Part shown: piece by piece, positions 30,675 through 39,584 of the stretch | Layout of the letters: each line of letters begins with the position of its first letter | Numbering within the stretch: position 1 is the first letter of the stretch | Assembly: GCF_003293675.1 (NCBI RefSeq) | Contig: NZ_CP029984.1 | Coordinates: 806,043 to 870,042 of the forward strand | Direction: 5' to 3' | Source of the DNA: Gardnerella leopoldii | GTDB lineage: Bacteria > Actinomycetota > Actinomycetes > Actinomycetales > Bifidobacteriaceae | Length of the DNA stretch: 64,000 nucleotides | Position numbers and translations under genes: made by a program | The notes under the pieces: model-generated | What the model was told of the DNA's origin: nothing | Seen by the model: only the letters and a program-made list of their open reading frames with translations | Databases searched by the model: none

Positions 30675-30703
30675 ATAATACCGAATATACGAATATTTTG
30701 CAA
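30675..30703 (-). promoter_or_regulatory. Putative promoter of the giant surface protein gene
   Basis: On the minus strand a -35 box TTGCAA (30698-30703) and a -10 box TATTAT (30675-30680) are separated by exactly 17 bases. Transcription would start near 30668, leaving a leader of about 160 bases. The C/G homopolymer lies 31 bases upstream of the -35 box. Confidence 0.6.
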
Positions 30704-30709
30704 CGTATT

Positions 30710-30718
30710 TGTTATAAT
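30710..30718 (+). promoter_or_regulatory. Putative divergent extended -10 promoter
   Basis: TGTTATAAT is a perfect extended -10 element on the plus strand. It overlaps the region just upstream of the surface gene -35 box, so the two promoters are face-away and close enough to interfere. The start would fall near 30725, right before an ATG and the poly-C tract. Confidence 0.45.
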
Positions 30719-30727
30719 GTATAGCCT

Positions 30728-30919
30728 ATGAAGCCCCCCCCCCCCAGAGGCTTTATTCCAACATTTTTAGCAGATTTTTGGGGCGAAAACTTTCATAACA
30801 AATGTAAGCTAGATTACAGTTTTAATGGTGATTCTAAACACATGTTTAGTATAAAACGCAATTATTTTATGCATTTATACATTTTTGCGTATTTGTATAC
30901 ATTACACACTCTATGTTAA
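30728..30919 (+). CDS. Possible small leaderless ORF beginning with the poly-C tract
   Basis: 63 codons starting ATG AAG followed directly by the C tract, giving four consecutive Pro codons. There is no ribosome binding site, but an extended -10 box would place the transcript start beside the ATG. The product has no recognised similarity and no clear coding bias. Any change in tract length would shift the frame. It may equally be untranslated RNA. Confidence 0.2.
   Translation: MKPPPPRGFIPTFLADFWGENFHNKCKLDYSFNGDSKHMFSIKRNYFMHLYIFAYLYTLHTLC
30734..30744. repeat. 11-nt C homopolymer (G on the minus strand)
   Basis: Eleven consecutive C residues in otherwise AT-rich DNA, the only such tract in the window. 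It sits between the promoter of the giant surface protein and upstream DNA, and inside the first codons of the small divergent ORF. Tracts of this type are classic slipped-strand mispairing sites. Confidence 0.95.
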
Positions 30920-30942
30920 ATTTCAATACTCACTACCACTCG

Positions 30943-30989
30943 GTCGTGTGGATATTCACGTGGTAGAGATTTGAGATTTTTCGCACTGA
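30943..30989 (+). repeat. 47-bp dispersed repeat, copy 1
   Basis: Begins GTCGTGTGGATATT, has five variable bases, then GGTAGAGATTTGAGATTT and ends TTCGCACTGA. The same 47-base block, apart from those five bases, is at 59433-59479. It forms the left arm of a long hairpin reaching about 31056 (AGAGATTT.. pairing with ..AAATCTCT, and an inner GAACGTCAG/CTGATTC region). Non-coding; likely a family of intergenic elements in this genome. Confidence 0.8.
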
Positions 30990-31092
30990 ACGAGGCGAAC
31001 GTCAGAGCCGCAGGCTGCTGATTCGTCGAGCGAAGAAGAAAAATCGAAAAATCTCTGTGATAAGGCACGGTTATTAACGAACTAGCATGCAG

Positions 31093-31232
31093 AGTTTGGG
31101 GGGATTTCTTTACGAGCAATAAAAGAGGACTGAGGAAGCAACATTCTTTTAAGAACAAAGCAGACAGTAAAATCTTTAACAGCCAGAGCGACGAAGGACG
31201 GGAACTTGCGAGGAGAGAAATCCCCCAAAACT
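31093..31232. repeat. Long inverted repeat downstream of metF
   Basis: AGTTTGGGGGGATTTCTT at 31093-31110 is matched by AGAAATCCCCCAAAACT at 31216-31232, a nearly perfect 17-bp inverted pair around a 105-base interior. Together with the hairpin on its left it makes 30943-31240 a highly structured non-coding region. It may act as a termination region for metF or be a relic of a mobile element; no transposase is present. Confidence 0.75.
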
Positions 31233-31270
31233 CGCGCCACAGTAAGCAAAAACTTGTGTAACGCTGCCAC

Positions 31271-32125
31271 CTACCCAATTTTCGTAAAAAGCGGCTTCAC
31301 ATTCGCCCAAATCCTTCGAGCAATGCCCGGATGATTCATCGTATACAAGTGAATGCCATCCACACCTTCGGCAATTAAATCGTTAATCTGCTGAGAAGCA
31401 AAAATACTGCCAGCATCGCGCAAGCAATCAGCGTTACTACCCCAGCGATCCATCATTGCGGAAACTTGCGAAGTAATTCGAGACGCACACAAGCTCGTCA
31501 TGCGCTTAACTTGCGAAGCGTTCGCAACAGGCATCACGCCAGCTTCAATCGGCACGTTAACGCCGGCGGCACGAGCTAAATCACGGAAGCGCAAAAAATC
31601 CTCATTATCGTAAAAAAGTTGCGAAATTAAATGCGTAACACCCGCATCAACCTTGCGCTTCAAATTATCAATATCCGCTTGCAAACTTTCCGCCTCCGGA
31701 TGCTTCTCCGGGTAGCAAGCGCCCAAAATCGGCAAATCCGGGCGCTTTGAACGAATATAATAAACCAAGTCACTAGCGTGCTCAAAAACGCCTGCTGCTT
31801 CCTGACCTGCAATCACGTCGCCACGCAAAGCCAAAACGCCGGAAACGCCAGCATTATCAAACATTTCCAAAGCTTCATCAACAGCATCATAATCAAGGTA
31901 GCGAGCTGTTAAATGAGCAACTGCGTCAATGCCATATTCGGAGCGAATCGTATGAGCAATACGCGCAGTAGCAGTACGATCCTGCAGCTTTCCAGTGCCG
32001 TAAGTAACCGAAATAAAATCCGGGTCAAGACCCTTCAAGCCATCCAAAGTATCGTAAATCGTACCAATAGGAGATGTGCGCTTAGGTGGAAAAACTTCCA
32101 GCGAAAACTTTGGTTTATACGGCAT
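31271..32125 (-). CDS. metF: 5,10-methylenetetrahydrofolate reductase
   Basis: FAD enzyme reducing methylene-THF to 5-methyl-THF, the methyl donor for MetE. It is 284 residues, the normal bacterial length. The TIM-barrel markers are SLEVFPPKRT at the N-terminus, VTYGTG, HLTARYLDYDAVD, LALRGDV and LISQLFYDNEDFLRFRD, with GIHLYTMNHP near the end. It begins three bases after the metE stop, so the two form one operon. Confidence 0.97.
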   Translation of the reverse strand: MPYKPKFSLEVFPPKRTSPIGTIYDTLDGLKGLDPDFISVTYGTGKLQDRTATARIAHTIRSEYGIDAVAHLTARYLDYDAVDEALEMFDNAGVSGVLALRGDVIAGQEAAGVFEHASDLVYYIRSKRPDLPILGACYPEKHPEAESLQADIDNLKRKVDAGVTHLISQLFYDNEDFLRFRDLARAAGVNVPIEAGVMPVANASQVKRMTSLCASRITSQVSAMMDRWGSNADCLRDAGSIFASQQINDLIAEGVDGIHLYTMNHPGIARRIWANVKPLFTKIG

Positions 32126-32128
32126 AGC

Positions 32129-34507
32129 TCACCCCCTATTTAGATTGTTGCTTACATTGCCGCTTAGATTTCCGCTTTGCTTGTTGCTTTGCTGATTATT
32201 AGAAAGCTCCGCACGGACCTCTTTAGCAGCAGCGACAAGATTCTCCAAGCTTGGCCAAGTTTCAGCGTCGCCTCGAGTTTTAAGACCGCAATCCGGGTTA
32301 ATCCAAAGCTTTTGAGCAGGCATCTTACGCAAAATCTCGTGAATACGCTCCACAAGCTCCGCCTTACCAGGAACGCGCGGAGAATGAATGTCGTAAACGC
32401 CAGGACCAGCCTCAGTCTCAAAATGCGCGTCGTGAATAGCGTCAAGCACAACCAAGTCGCCACGAGAAGCCTCAAAAGAAATCACATCCGCATCCATAGC
32501 ATCAATGTCGCGAATAATGTCATTAAACTCCGAATAGCACATATGCGTGTGAATTTGCGTAGTCGCAGCAACTGCAGAATGAACAAGGCGGAAAGCAGCA
32601 ATCGCCCAATCCAAATACTTCTTATGCCAATCAGAGCGGCGAAGTGGCAACTTTTCGCGCAAAGCAGCCTCATCAATCTGAATCACACGAATACCCGCAC
32701 GCTCCAAATCCAACACTTCATCGCGAATAGCAAGAGCCAACTGCTGAGTCTGCTGCTCGTGAGTAATATCCTCGCGAGGCCAAGACCAGTTAAGAATCGT
32801 CACAGGTCCTGTAAGCATGCCCTTAACAATATGCTTCGTGCAGCTTTGGGCATAAGCGCTCCAAGCCACAGTAATCGCAGACTCGCGAGAAACATCCGAC
32901 CACACGATTGGAGGCTTCACGCAGCGAGTACCATAAGACTGCACCCAAGCGTTTTTCGTAAATTTAAAGCCGCGCAAATGCTGGCCAAAATATTCAACCA
33001 TGTCGTTGCGCTCAAACTCGCCGTGAACAAGCACATCCAAGCCAATTTGCTCCTGATGCTCAATGCACTTGGCAATGCGATTGCGCATAAACTCGTCGTA
33101 AGCTTCGCGCGAAATCTCGCCCTTACGAAGAGCAGCTCTAGCGTTACGAATATCCTTAGTTTGCGGGAAAGATCCAATAGTAGTCGTTGGCAAATCCGGT
33201 AAGCCAAGAGCTTCCTTTTGCAAACGCTGACGTTCTGCCCTTTCCGGCAATCGCACAAAATCAGAATCTTTAAGATTAGCAAGACGATTAGCAACAGCAG
33301 AATCTGCTTTCACGCGCGAACCGTCGAACAAAGCCTGATTTTTAGCCAAAACGTTACTTGACTTGCGGCTTTCGTCACTTTCTGCAGCAAGATTTGCAAT
33401 ATCGCGAATCTCTTGCAACTTTTCAACAGCAAAAGCAAAATATTGCAAAACATCCGCACCCAAAGCATCCTCACCAGCAGTGCTAAAAGGCACGTGAAGA
33501 AGCGAGCAAGCAGTAGAAACAGCCACGCGATCCGTAACATTCTCACGCAAAGCGTCAACCAAACCAAGGCTCACAGCATAATCGTTACGCCAAATATTAC
33601 GGCCATTCACAACGCCAGCAAAAAGCGTAGTTTTTTCGTTCACACCATAACGCTCAATGGCTGCAAGATTTTCTTCCTTGCCTTCCACCAAATCAACGCC
33701 AACACCGTCAAAACCAAGATTATTCACAGTTTCGTAAGCGTCAGCAATATTGCCAAAATACGTGTTAAGAAGAAGCTTAACTTCCGCGCCCCTAGCCTCA
33801 AGCAAAGGCTTATACAAAGCTTCAAAAAGCTCCAAATCGCCTTCCTCTTTATCAAGCGCCAAATAAGGCTCATCAAATTGCAGCCAAGTTGCGTGAAGTT
33901 CACCAAAACGCTTAACAATACTCGCATAAGCAAAAGCCAGAGCTGAAATCACAGACTCAGTTACTTTCAACTCCTGCGCTTCAGGAGTACGAGCCAACTT
34001 CAAAAAAGTGTACGGGCCAATCAGCACAGGCTTCGTTTCCAAACCCTGCGCGCGAGCCTCCAAAAACTCGTCAAAAGGCTTAGTTCCAGCCAAATGCAAG
34101 CCTTCCGGATTCTCAACTTCCGGAACAATATAGTGGTAGTTCGTAGTAAACCACTTCTTCATTGGCAACGCCGTCACATCGCCGCGCTCACCCTGATAGC
34201 CGCGCGCAATAGCAAAAAGCGTATCCTCAGCATGCTCAAAATTCAATTTACGATAACGCTCAGGCACAGCACCCAGCAAAATAGCAGTATCGAGCATTTG
34301 ATCATAGTAGCTAAAATCGTTACTTGGAATTAAATCAATCCCAGCTTCAGCTTGCAAACGCCAATGCTTAGCTCGCAAAGACTGAGCAACTTCACGCACT
34401 TCATCCAAAGAAGCATCCTGCTTCCAGTAACGTTCAATAATCTTCTTCAACTCACGATTAGCGCCAATACGTGGGAAACCGGAAACAGAAGTAAAAACCG
34501 CAGACAT
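32129..34507 (-). CDS. metE: Cobalamin-independent methionine synthase
   Basis: Transfers the methyl group of 5-methyl-THF (polyglutamate) to homocysteine using zinc. It is 792 residues with the duplicated barrel. The N-terminal domain starts [15 protein letters not shown]; the C-terminal catalytic domain has [14 protein letters not shown], the zinc ligands in [10 protein letters not shown] and NPDCGLKTR, and [16 protein letters not shown] good ribosome binding site (TTGGAGGA) precedes the ATG. The short C-terminal Asn/Gln/Ser tail ([15 protein letters not shown]) is unusual. First gene of metE-metF; the leader holds two inverted repeats. Confidence 0.98.
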   Translation of the reverse strand: MSAVFTSVSGFPRIGANRELKKIIERYWKQDASLDEVREVAQSLRAKHWRLQAEAGIDLIPSNDFSYYDQMLDTAILLGAVPERYRKLNFEHAEDTLFAIARGYQGERGDVTALPMKKWFTTNYHYIVPEVENPEGLHLAGTKPFDEFLEARAQGLETKPVLIGPYTFLKLARTPEAQELKVTESVISALAFAYASIVKRFGELHATWLQFDEPYLALDKEEGDLELFEALYKPLLEARGAEVKLLLNTYFGNIADAYETVNNLGFDGVGVDLVEGKEENLAAIERYGVNEKTTLFAGVVNGRNIWRNDYAVSLGLVDALRENVTDRVAVSTACSLLHVPFSTAGEDALGADVLQYFAFAVEKLQEIRDIANLAAESDESRKSSNVLAKNQALFDGSRVKADSAVANRLANLKDSDFVRLPERAERQRLQKEALGLPDLPTTTIGSFPQTKDIRNARAALRKGEISREAYDEFMRNRIAKCIEHQEQIGLDVLVHGEFERNDMVEYFGQHLRGFKFTKNAWVQSYGTRCVKPPIVWSDVSRESAITVAWSAYAQSCTKHIVKGMLTGPVTILNWSWPREDITHEQQTQQLALAIRDEVLDLERAGIRVIQIDEAALREKLPLRRSDWHKKYLDWAIAAFRLVHSAVAATTQIHTHMCYSEFNDIIRDIDAMDADVISFEASRGDLVVLDAIHDAHFETEAGPGVYDIHSPRVPGKAELVERIHEILRKMPAQKLWINPDCGLKTRGDAETWPSLENLVAAAKEVRAELSNNQQSNKQSGNLSGNVSNNLNRG

Positions 34508-34522
34508 ACATCCTCCAAAAAA

Positions 34523-34576
34523 TTTCTTTGACTCGCTTTAGCCTAGCAAAGAAATGCTTGAATGCGGTCATTCAAG
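34523..34576 (-). promoter_or_regulatory. Two inverted repeats in the metE leader
   Basis: A perfect 8-bp inverted repeat, CTTGAATG-(4)-CATTCAAG at 34557-34576, and a second pair TTTCTTTG/CAAAGAAA at 34523-34554 lie between a possible promoter and the metE ribosome binding site. The first looks like an operator for a dimeric regulator; the second could fold in the mRNA just before the ribosome site. No known riboswitch class was recognised. Confidence 0.5.
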
Positions 34577-34625
34577 AACTTGGGGTGTCGTTATAAGCTT
34601 AATTTATATGCTTAATTTCGTGTGG

Positions 34626-35183
34626 TTATGCAAAGGATTTGGGGGTGAGGATTGCGAGGGCCGTGGCACCGCGCAAGCCGCAAGTTGCGAATGGACGATC
34701 AGACACAAGCACCACAACAGACGCATTAGCAAGCCCCAAACGCATCGCCCCAAGCACATCCGGATCCGAATCAGGCGAAGAAAGCCACTGCGCAGCCATA
34801 GACATCGTCGGCTCATGCCCAACAATCATCGTCGTATGAACATCGCCTCGAATCGCTTGCAACTCGTCCATAACAGATTGCATACCGCCATCGTAAAGAC
34901 TCTTGCGCGACTCAACCACAGGAGAGTCGCCAAAACGCTTCAACATGCGTTTCAAAGTTTGCTCAGTGCGATTCGCACTAGAACACACAATATAATCCGG
35001 CACAAGCTTCAAAGATTCCAAGCCTTTTGCCATAATTTTCGCCTGCTTCAAGCCCTTATCTGTAAGACCACGACCCCAGTCGTCACCCATTTGAGGAGCC
35101 TCAGCTTTAGCATGACGCATCAGCAACAAAACGTACTTACTATGATGTGCTTTCTTCATAAGCTTTTTCATTGGTGATGCCAT
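34626..35183 (-). CDS. SixA-like histidine phosphatase
   Basis: 185 residues of the histidine phosphatase superfamily, SixA branch. The phosphate-binding RHA motif is in LLLMRHAKAEAPQ, followed by RGLTDKGLKQA, SSANRTEQT and the second catalytic His in MIVGHEPTM. E. coli SixA removes phosphate from phosphohistidine of ArcB or PTS proteins; the actinobacterial target is unknown. It lies ten bases downstream of trmI and probably shares its transcript. Confidence 0.88.
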   Translation of the reverse strand: MASPMKKLMKKAHHSKYVLLLMRHAKAEAPQMGDDWGRGLTDKGLKQAKIMAKGLESLKLVPDYIVCSSANRTEQTLKRMLKRFGDSPVVESRKSLYDGGMQSVMDELQAIRGDVHTTMIVGHEPTMSMAAQWLSSPDSDPDVLGAMRLGLANASVVVLVSDRPFATCGLRGATALAILTPKSFA

Positions 35184-35192
35184 AATGCTCTC

Positions 35193-36359
35193 CTACTTAG
35201 CTTGATTAAGCGCTGATTGTTGTGCAGACTGCGAATCTTGCAAATCTTGCGACTGCAAATCTTGCGACTGCGAATCTTCCGGCAATTGCGCAAGCTGCAC
35301 GTCTAAATCACGTAAAACTTTACGCAATTTACGATCCGAAATATCGCGCAAAGACAAGTCTTCCAACTGCTCCGCGCGCTCTTCTGCTGTCATATCGTCA
35401 ATATCGCTCACAGTATCTTTAGTACCGTGCTCACGCTTTTTCAAAGCGCTAAAACCTTCAGCCATTGCGCGCGAAACAATCAAAAATCCAGTGTGGCCAA
35501 TCATCGCGTGATCCGGACGAACCGCCAAACCTTGAGCTTTCCAAGTGCGTTCCAATGTTTCCTGAATCTCCGGCTCAGTCCACATGCCACTTTCTCGCAA
35601 AGCTTCAGCCATGCGAGACATTTGCGTAGTAGTCGTAACGTACGCAACAAGCACGCCTCCAGGCACAATAACTCGATGAGCTTGCTCGAGGCGATTCCAA
35701 GGGTCAAGCATGTCTAGCATAATGCGATCCACGCTGTGCGCATCTAAGGTTTTTGCAACAGAATCAAAATCGCCAGTAAGCAAATTCCACCATTCTGGGC
35801 GCTTTCCGTAGTACAAAGTTGCGTTAGACTCGGCAATGCGCGCAAAATCCGGGCGAAGCTCAATCGTAGTAAGCTTTCCACACTCCCCAACTGCGTCCAA
35901 AAGGCTTAAGCTCATAGCACCAGAACCGGCACCCGACTCCAAAACGCGCATTCCGGAGCGAATATCTCCTAAAGCGATTACTTGCGCAATATCTTTTGGA
36001 TACATAATTTGCGCACCCCTAGGCATAGAAAGCACGTAGTCAACCATGCGCGGTCGCATAACTACATAATCCCATCCGCCAATAGCGCGAGCTGCTTTCC
36101 AAGGCTTATTGCCAGATTTTGAAAAGTCTTTAGATTCTTGATTTTCGCTATTTTGCTGAGATTCGCGCTTTGCACTAACAGTAGTAATTACAACGCCTTC
36201 GCTTTGACCAATCACATCGTCGTGACAAATAAGACCATGCTCAGTTTGTGTAAATCCGCCTGCAATAAGTTGTGCAGTAATTCGCTTACCTTTACGATCA
36301 GTGAACTGAATCTTCTCACCTACTCGTAACACTCCGCTACGCGAACTACCTGAACGCAC
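35193..36359 (-). CDS. trmI: tRNA (adenine-58-N1)-methyltransferase
   Basis: Methylates A58 in the T-loop of tRNA with SAM. It is 388 residues. An N-terminal beta-barrel (LRVGEKIQFTDRKGKRITAQL) precedes a Rossmann methyltransferase with motif I VLESGAGSGAMSLSLL, the acidic ELRPDF motif and DRIMLDMLDPW. The C-terminal 60 residues are Gln/Ser-rich with short tandem repeats (SQDLQ units) and may vary in length between strains. It is in the run with tsaD and the SixA-like phosphatase. Confidence 0.93.
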   Translation of the reverse strand: MRSGSSRSGVLRVGEKIQFTDRKGKRITAQLIAGGFTQTEHGLICHDDVIGQSEGVVITTVSAKRESQQNSENQESKDFSKSGNKPWKAARAIGGWDYVVMRPRMVDYVLSMPRGAQIMYPKDIAQVIALGDIRSGMRVLESGAGSGAMSLSLLDAVGECGKLTTIELRPDFARIAESNATLYYGKRPEWWNLLTGDFDSVAKTLDAHSVDRIMLDMLDPWNRLEQAHRVIVPGGVLVAYVTTTTQMSRMAEALRESGMWTEPEIQETLERTWKAQGLAVRPDHAMIGHTGFLIVSRAMAEGFSALKKREHGTKDTVSDIDDMTAEERAEQLEDLSLRDISDRKLRKVLRDLDVQLAQLPEDSQSQDLQSQDLQDSQSAQQSALNQAK

Positions 36360-36402
36360 TAAACACCTCGCAACTTTAAAACGACTTTTATTATTTCTAC
36401 TA

Positions 36403-37446
36403 TTATAAGCTCACAGTGGTAAGAGGCATTGCAGAATCGATTGCAAAATCAGGAGCAGAAGGACGAACTCCTGCTTCTACCAAATTCACGCCTAGCATTG
36501 CAACCATCGCACCGTTATCTGTGCAAAGCTTGAGCTCTGGCAAACGCACTTCAATTCCATGCTCCTCGCCGCAAGCCAGCAAATGCTCACGAAGCTGCGA
36601 GTTAGCAGAGAATCCGCCGCCAATCATCAACGTTTTAGAACCGTACTGCTCGCAGCCCATCATAGCTTTGTGTGAAAGCACTTCCGCCACAGAATTAGCC
36701 AAAGAAGCACACACGTCGTCAACTGGAATTTCAAGCCCTTGAGCCTCACGCGCTTCAACCCAGCGCGCAACAGCAGTTTTTACGCCCGAGAAGCTGAAAT
36801 CGTACGGATGCTCTTTGCCGGAACGACCTTGCGTCAAACCTTGCGGCACTTTCAAAGTATCCGGATTGCCAAGCCTTCCATGCCTATCAATATGAGGGCC
36901 ACCCGGGTATGGGAATCCAAGCAAACGCGCAACTTTGTCAAAGCACTCGCCTGCAGCATCGTCCAAAGTTGTGCCAACAACGTCAATACTTCTAGCAATA
37001 TCGTTCACGTGAAGAAGCGAAGTGTGACCGCCGGAAACAATTAAAGCCAGCACATCTTCCGGCACGTCGCCGAATTGCAATTGTGTTACTGCAATATGCC
37101 CAATTACGTGATTAATACCATAAATCGGCTTATTTGCAGCCCAAGCTAGTGCTTTAGCTCCCGAAACTCCCACAGCTAAGCAGCCAGCAAGACCAGGACC
37201 TGCGCTTACTGCAATCGCGTCAACATCGCTTAAATCCATGTTTGCGTCTGCCAATGCTTTAGAAACAACCGGCACGAAAGCTTCAGCGTGCGCACGAGAA
37301 GCAATTTCTGGAATTACGCCACCGTAGCGCGCATGCTCCTGCATTGAAGATGCCACCACATTCGACACCAGAGTGCGTCCGCGCACAATAGCTGCGGCAG
37401 TTTCGTCACAAGTTGATTCAATCCCCAATACGATTGCTTCGCTCAT
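36403..37446 (-). CDS. tsaD: tRNA threonylcarbamoyladenosine synthase subunit TsaD
   Basis: Transfers the threonylcarbamoyl group to A37 of ANN-decoding tRNAs together with TsaB and TsaE. It is 347 residues with the ASKHA fold: LGIESTCDETAAAIV, GPGLAGCLAVGVSGAKALA, the metal-binding NHVIGHI (HxxxH), LIVSGGHTSLL and the C-terminal TDNGAMVAMLG. It lies in a run with rimI, tsaB and tsaE, the common actinobacterial arrangement. Confidence 0.98.
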   Translation of the reverse strand: MSEAIVLGIESTCDETAAAIVRGRTLVSNVVASSMQEHARYGGVIPEIASRAHAEAFVPVVSKALADANMDLSDVDAIAVSAGPGLAGCLAVGVSGAKALAWAANKPIYGINHVIGHIAVTQLQFGDVPEDVLALIVSGGHTSLLHVNDIARSIDVVGTTLDDAAGECFDKVARLLGFPYPGGPHIDRHGRLGNPDTLKVPQGLTQGRSGKEHPYDFSFSGVKTAVARWVEAREAQGLEIPVDDVCASLANSVAEVLSHKAMMGCEQYGSKTLMIGGGFSANSQLREHLLACGEEHGIEVRLPELKLCTDNGAMVAMLGVNLVEAGVRPSAPDFAIDSAMPLTTVSL

Positions 37447-37467
37447 TTTATTCCTCTTTATTCCTCG

Positions 37468-37998
37468 TTATTCCTCAGTTCCGTTATTTTTTGCGGTTAG
37501 ATCAGCGCACATTGTGTACGCATCCACGCCTTCCGGCTGATAGTAACGTTTCCGCAAACCCATTTTCTTAAAACCAAAACGTTCATACAACGCGAGCGCA
37601 GGAACATTGTCAACTCGCACTTCTAGCAACATGCGCTTAGCACCAATTTTTTCTGCGGTTTTGATCATAGTTGATAAAAGTTCCGACGCTAGGCCTTTTC
37701 TTTGATATTGTTTTGCAATGCCAATTGTCATTATTTGCGCGTCATCGCCGTCAAACCAGTAGCCGGCATACCCGCATAACGTATGCGTATTTTCGTCGAT
37801 TTGAGCGTAATACGCGCGCATAGGAGCTTGCAATTCTTGCGAAATCATGCTCTCATTCCATGAGCCTTTGCCAAACAAGTCGGCTTCAATAGGAGCTATT
37901 TTTTGCGCTAACTCATTGCAAGTAAAATCGCACTTTGGAACTATATTGCAATTCTCGACTACTGCTGGAAATTTAGAACGCGTTATATCAACAATCAT
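37468..37998 (-). CDS. rimI: RimI-type ribosomal-protein alanine N-acetyltransferase
   Basis: 176-residue GNAT acetyltransferase. The acetyl-CoA loop is QYQRKGLASELL, followed by LLEVRVDNVPALALYERFGF, which is the RimI-type motif B. RimI acetylates the N-terminal Ala of ribosomal protein S18 in E. coli; substrate range here is inferred. Its place between tsaD and tsaB is typical for rimI. Confidence 0.93.
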   Translation of the reverse strand: MIVDITRSKFPAVVENCNIVPKCDFTCNELAQKIAPIEADLFGKGSWNESMISQELQAPMRAYYAQIDENTHTLCGYAGYWFDGDDAQIMTIGIAKQYQRKGLASELLSTMIKTAEKIGAKRMLLEVRVDNVPALALYERFGFKKMGLRKRYYQPEGVDAYTMCADLTAKNNGTEE

Positions 37999-38023
37999 AA
38001 TTACTCAAATCGTTAAAACGCTT

Positions 38024-38851
38024 CTATTTTTCTTTTGCCTTATTCGCTTCGCCAGAGCCAAGCACATGCTTAAGCGGATTTGGCACAGACACGTCCGGAC
38101 GGCGCAAATAAAGCGGTTCAACAGCTTTTACGCGCTCATCTTTATCGACGCAATTCTCAGCGCACTGCTCGAAAATTTGCAAGCCTTGCACACCCAAGTC
38201 AAGCGCGCAAACTTCAGCAATAACGCCAATATTGGCAATATTTCGCCAATCTTCAACGTATTTTTTAGCACCGTGTCCGAGCACATCCACGCAATAATTT
38301 TCGTTAGTTTCGCTTGCTAAATACTCATTCACACGAGCAACAACATTTTGCGGATAGTCAATATCCATATCTATTAGCGCATTTCCTTCGTTGTCGTATA
38401 AGGACATGTACACTTGGCGACGACGCGCATCATTTAGTGAAAGCACGTAGTGACGAATATTAGAGTCGCAAGAATCCACAGAATTCGGAATATTTAGTAG
38501 CAAATCCTTGCAAATAACGCCATTTTTGCGAGCTTCTTCGAACGCGCCGGAACGCATCATCAAACTTTGAGGAAGAAGACTATCACACCCCAAAATTTCA
38601 GCATTATTTGCAAATGCAATCGCTTTTGCTGCAACTAATCCTGCGCGAAGTCCTGTAAAAGGAGCAGGACCTACTCCCACAACCACGCGTTTAATATCGG
38701 AAGGCTTAAGCCCAGCGTCCTCCACAACTTTTGCAATATTTACTTGTAAACGCTCCACGTGAGTGCGAGAGTCGGTTTCAACAATCGGCTCATGGCCCAC
38801 AATTCCAACAGTAGAACCAAATGATGTGTCAATAATCAGCGTATTACTCAT
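38024..38851 (-). CDS. tsaB: tRNA threonylcarbamoyladenosine biosynthesis protein TsaB
   Basis: Non-catalytic ASKHA partner that binds TsaD and TsaE in t6A formation. Visible: LIIDTSFGSTVGIV at the N-terminus and VVVGVGPAPFTGLRAGLVAAKAIA. I prefer the ATG at 38851 (275 residues), seven bases after GAGG, over the in-frame ATG two codons upstream. There is an 89-base gap after tsaE and a 25-base gap before rimI. Confidence 0.94.
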   Translation of the reverse strand: MSNTLIIDTSFGSTVGIVGHEPIVETDSRTHVERLQVNIAKVVEDAGLKPSDIKRVVVGVGPAPFTGLRAGLVAAKAIAFANNAEILGCDSLLPQSLMMRSGAFEEARKNGVICKDLLLNIPNSVDSCDSNIRHYVLSLNDARRRQVYMSLYDNEGNALIDMDIDYPQNVVARVNEYLASETNENYCVDVLGHGAKKYVEDWRNIANIGVIAEVCALDLGVQGLQIFEQCAENCVDKDERVKAVEPLYLRRPDVSVPNPLKHVLGSGEANKAKEK

Positions 38852-38940
38852 GTTCATTCCTCGAAATCACGTACCAGACTAGCTTACTCGCTTAGCACAA
38901 CTTGATTTATTTGTTGCGATATTTACTCGCGTATTTCTAA

Positions 38941-39522
38941 TTACAATTTTGCAAGTCGATTAAGCCAATCCTTGCCAACAGCTTTCAAAGTTAAGATTCG
39001 CTCGCCATCGCTAGTAAAATCGTCTACTTGCGAAGAGTCAATAGGTCTTGCAATATGAACTTCTAAGCGCTCAGCAGCAAGCACTCCTGCCATTTGCTCA
39101 CCCCACTCCATAAGCACAACAGTGCCGTCTCCTGGCTCTTCCAAAGCTTCGTCAAGCCCCAAAGATTCAAGCTCGTCAAGCAAACGCGAAACAGTATCTT
39201 GCCCCGGAGCAAAATCTTCGCCACCCAAACGATAAGCATCAACGTGAATTAGCGTCGCCGGCTTACCATCCGCAAAAGTGCCATGCAATTCGCGCGCAAT
39301 CGTAAAAGTTGGAGACACAATCGGCTCACTAATTGAAAGCCCTGCACCAAAACCTTGAGCGAACGTTGTTTTACCAGCTCCAAGAGGACCAGAAAGCAGC
39401 AAAACGTCGCCTTCTTTAACTAGTTTTGCCACAGCTTTACCAAGCTCGCGCATATCAGTATCCGTAGGCACAGTACACACTTTTTGCTGTTCTGACACCG
39501 TTTCTTCTTTCATACTTAACAC
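38941..39522 (-). CDS. tsaE: tRNA threonylcarbamoyladenosine biosynthesis ATPase TsaE
   Basis: P-loop ATPase needed for cycling of the TsaBDE complex. It is 193 residues. Walker A is LSGPLGAGKTTFAQGFGAGL, followed by SPTFTIARE, HVDAYRL and LMEWGEQ (Walker B-like WGE). The start is uncertain between a GTG at 39522 and an ATG three codons further in. The C-terminus is extended compared with the E. coli protein (153 residues). Confidence 0.95.
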   Translation of the reverse strand: MLSMKEETVSEQQKVCTVPTDTDMRELGKAVAKLVKEGDVLLLSGPLGAGKTTFAQGFGAGLSISEPIVSPTFTIARELHGTFADGKPATLIHVDAYRLGGEDFAPGQDTVSRLLDELESLGLDEALEEPGDGTVVLMEWGEQMAGVLAAERLEVHIARPIDSSQVDDFTSDGERILTLKAVGKDWLNRLAKL

Positions 39523-39584
39523 AATCTTTCTAATTTGCAGTTCTTAATTTACGTTTCTTATTTACGATTCTTAATTTACGCTTT

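Noticed and set aside
30916..31278. A 120-codon minus-strand open frame across the palindromic region
   Set aside because: It runs through the inverted repeats and the dispersed repeat, has no ribosome binding site and an odd Leu/Ser-rich product; the reading is better explained by repeat structure.
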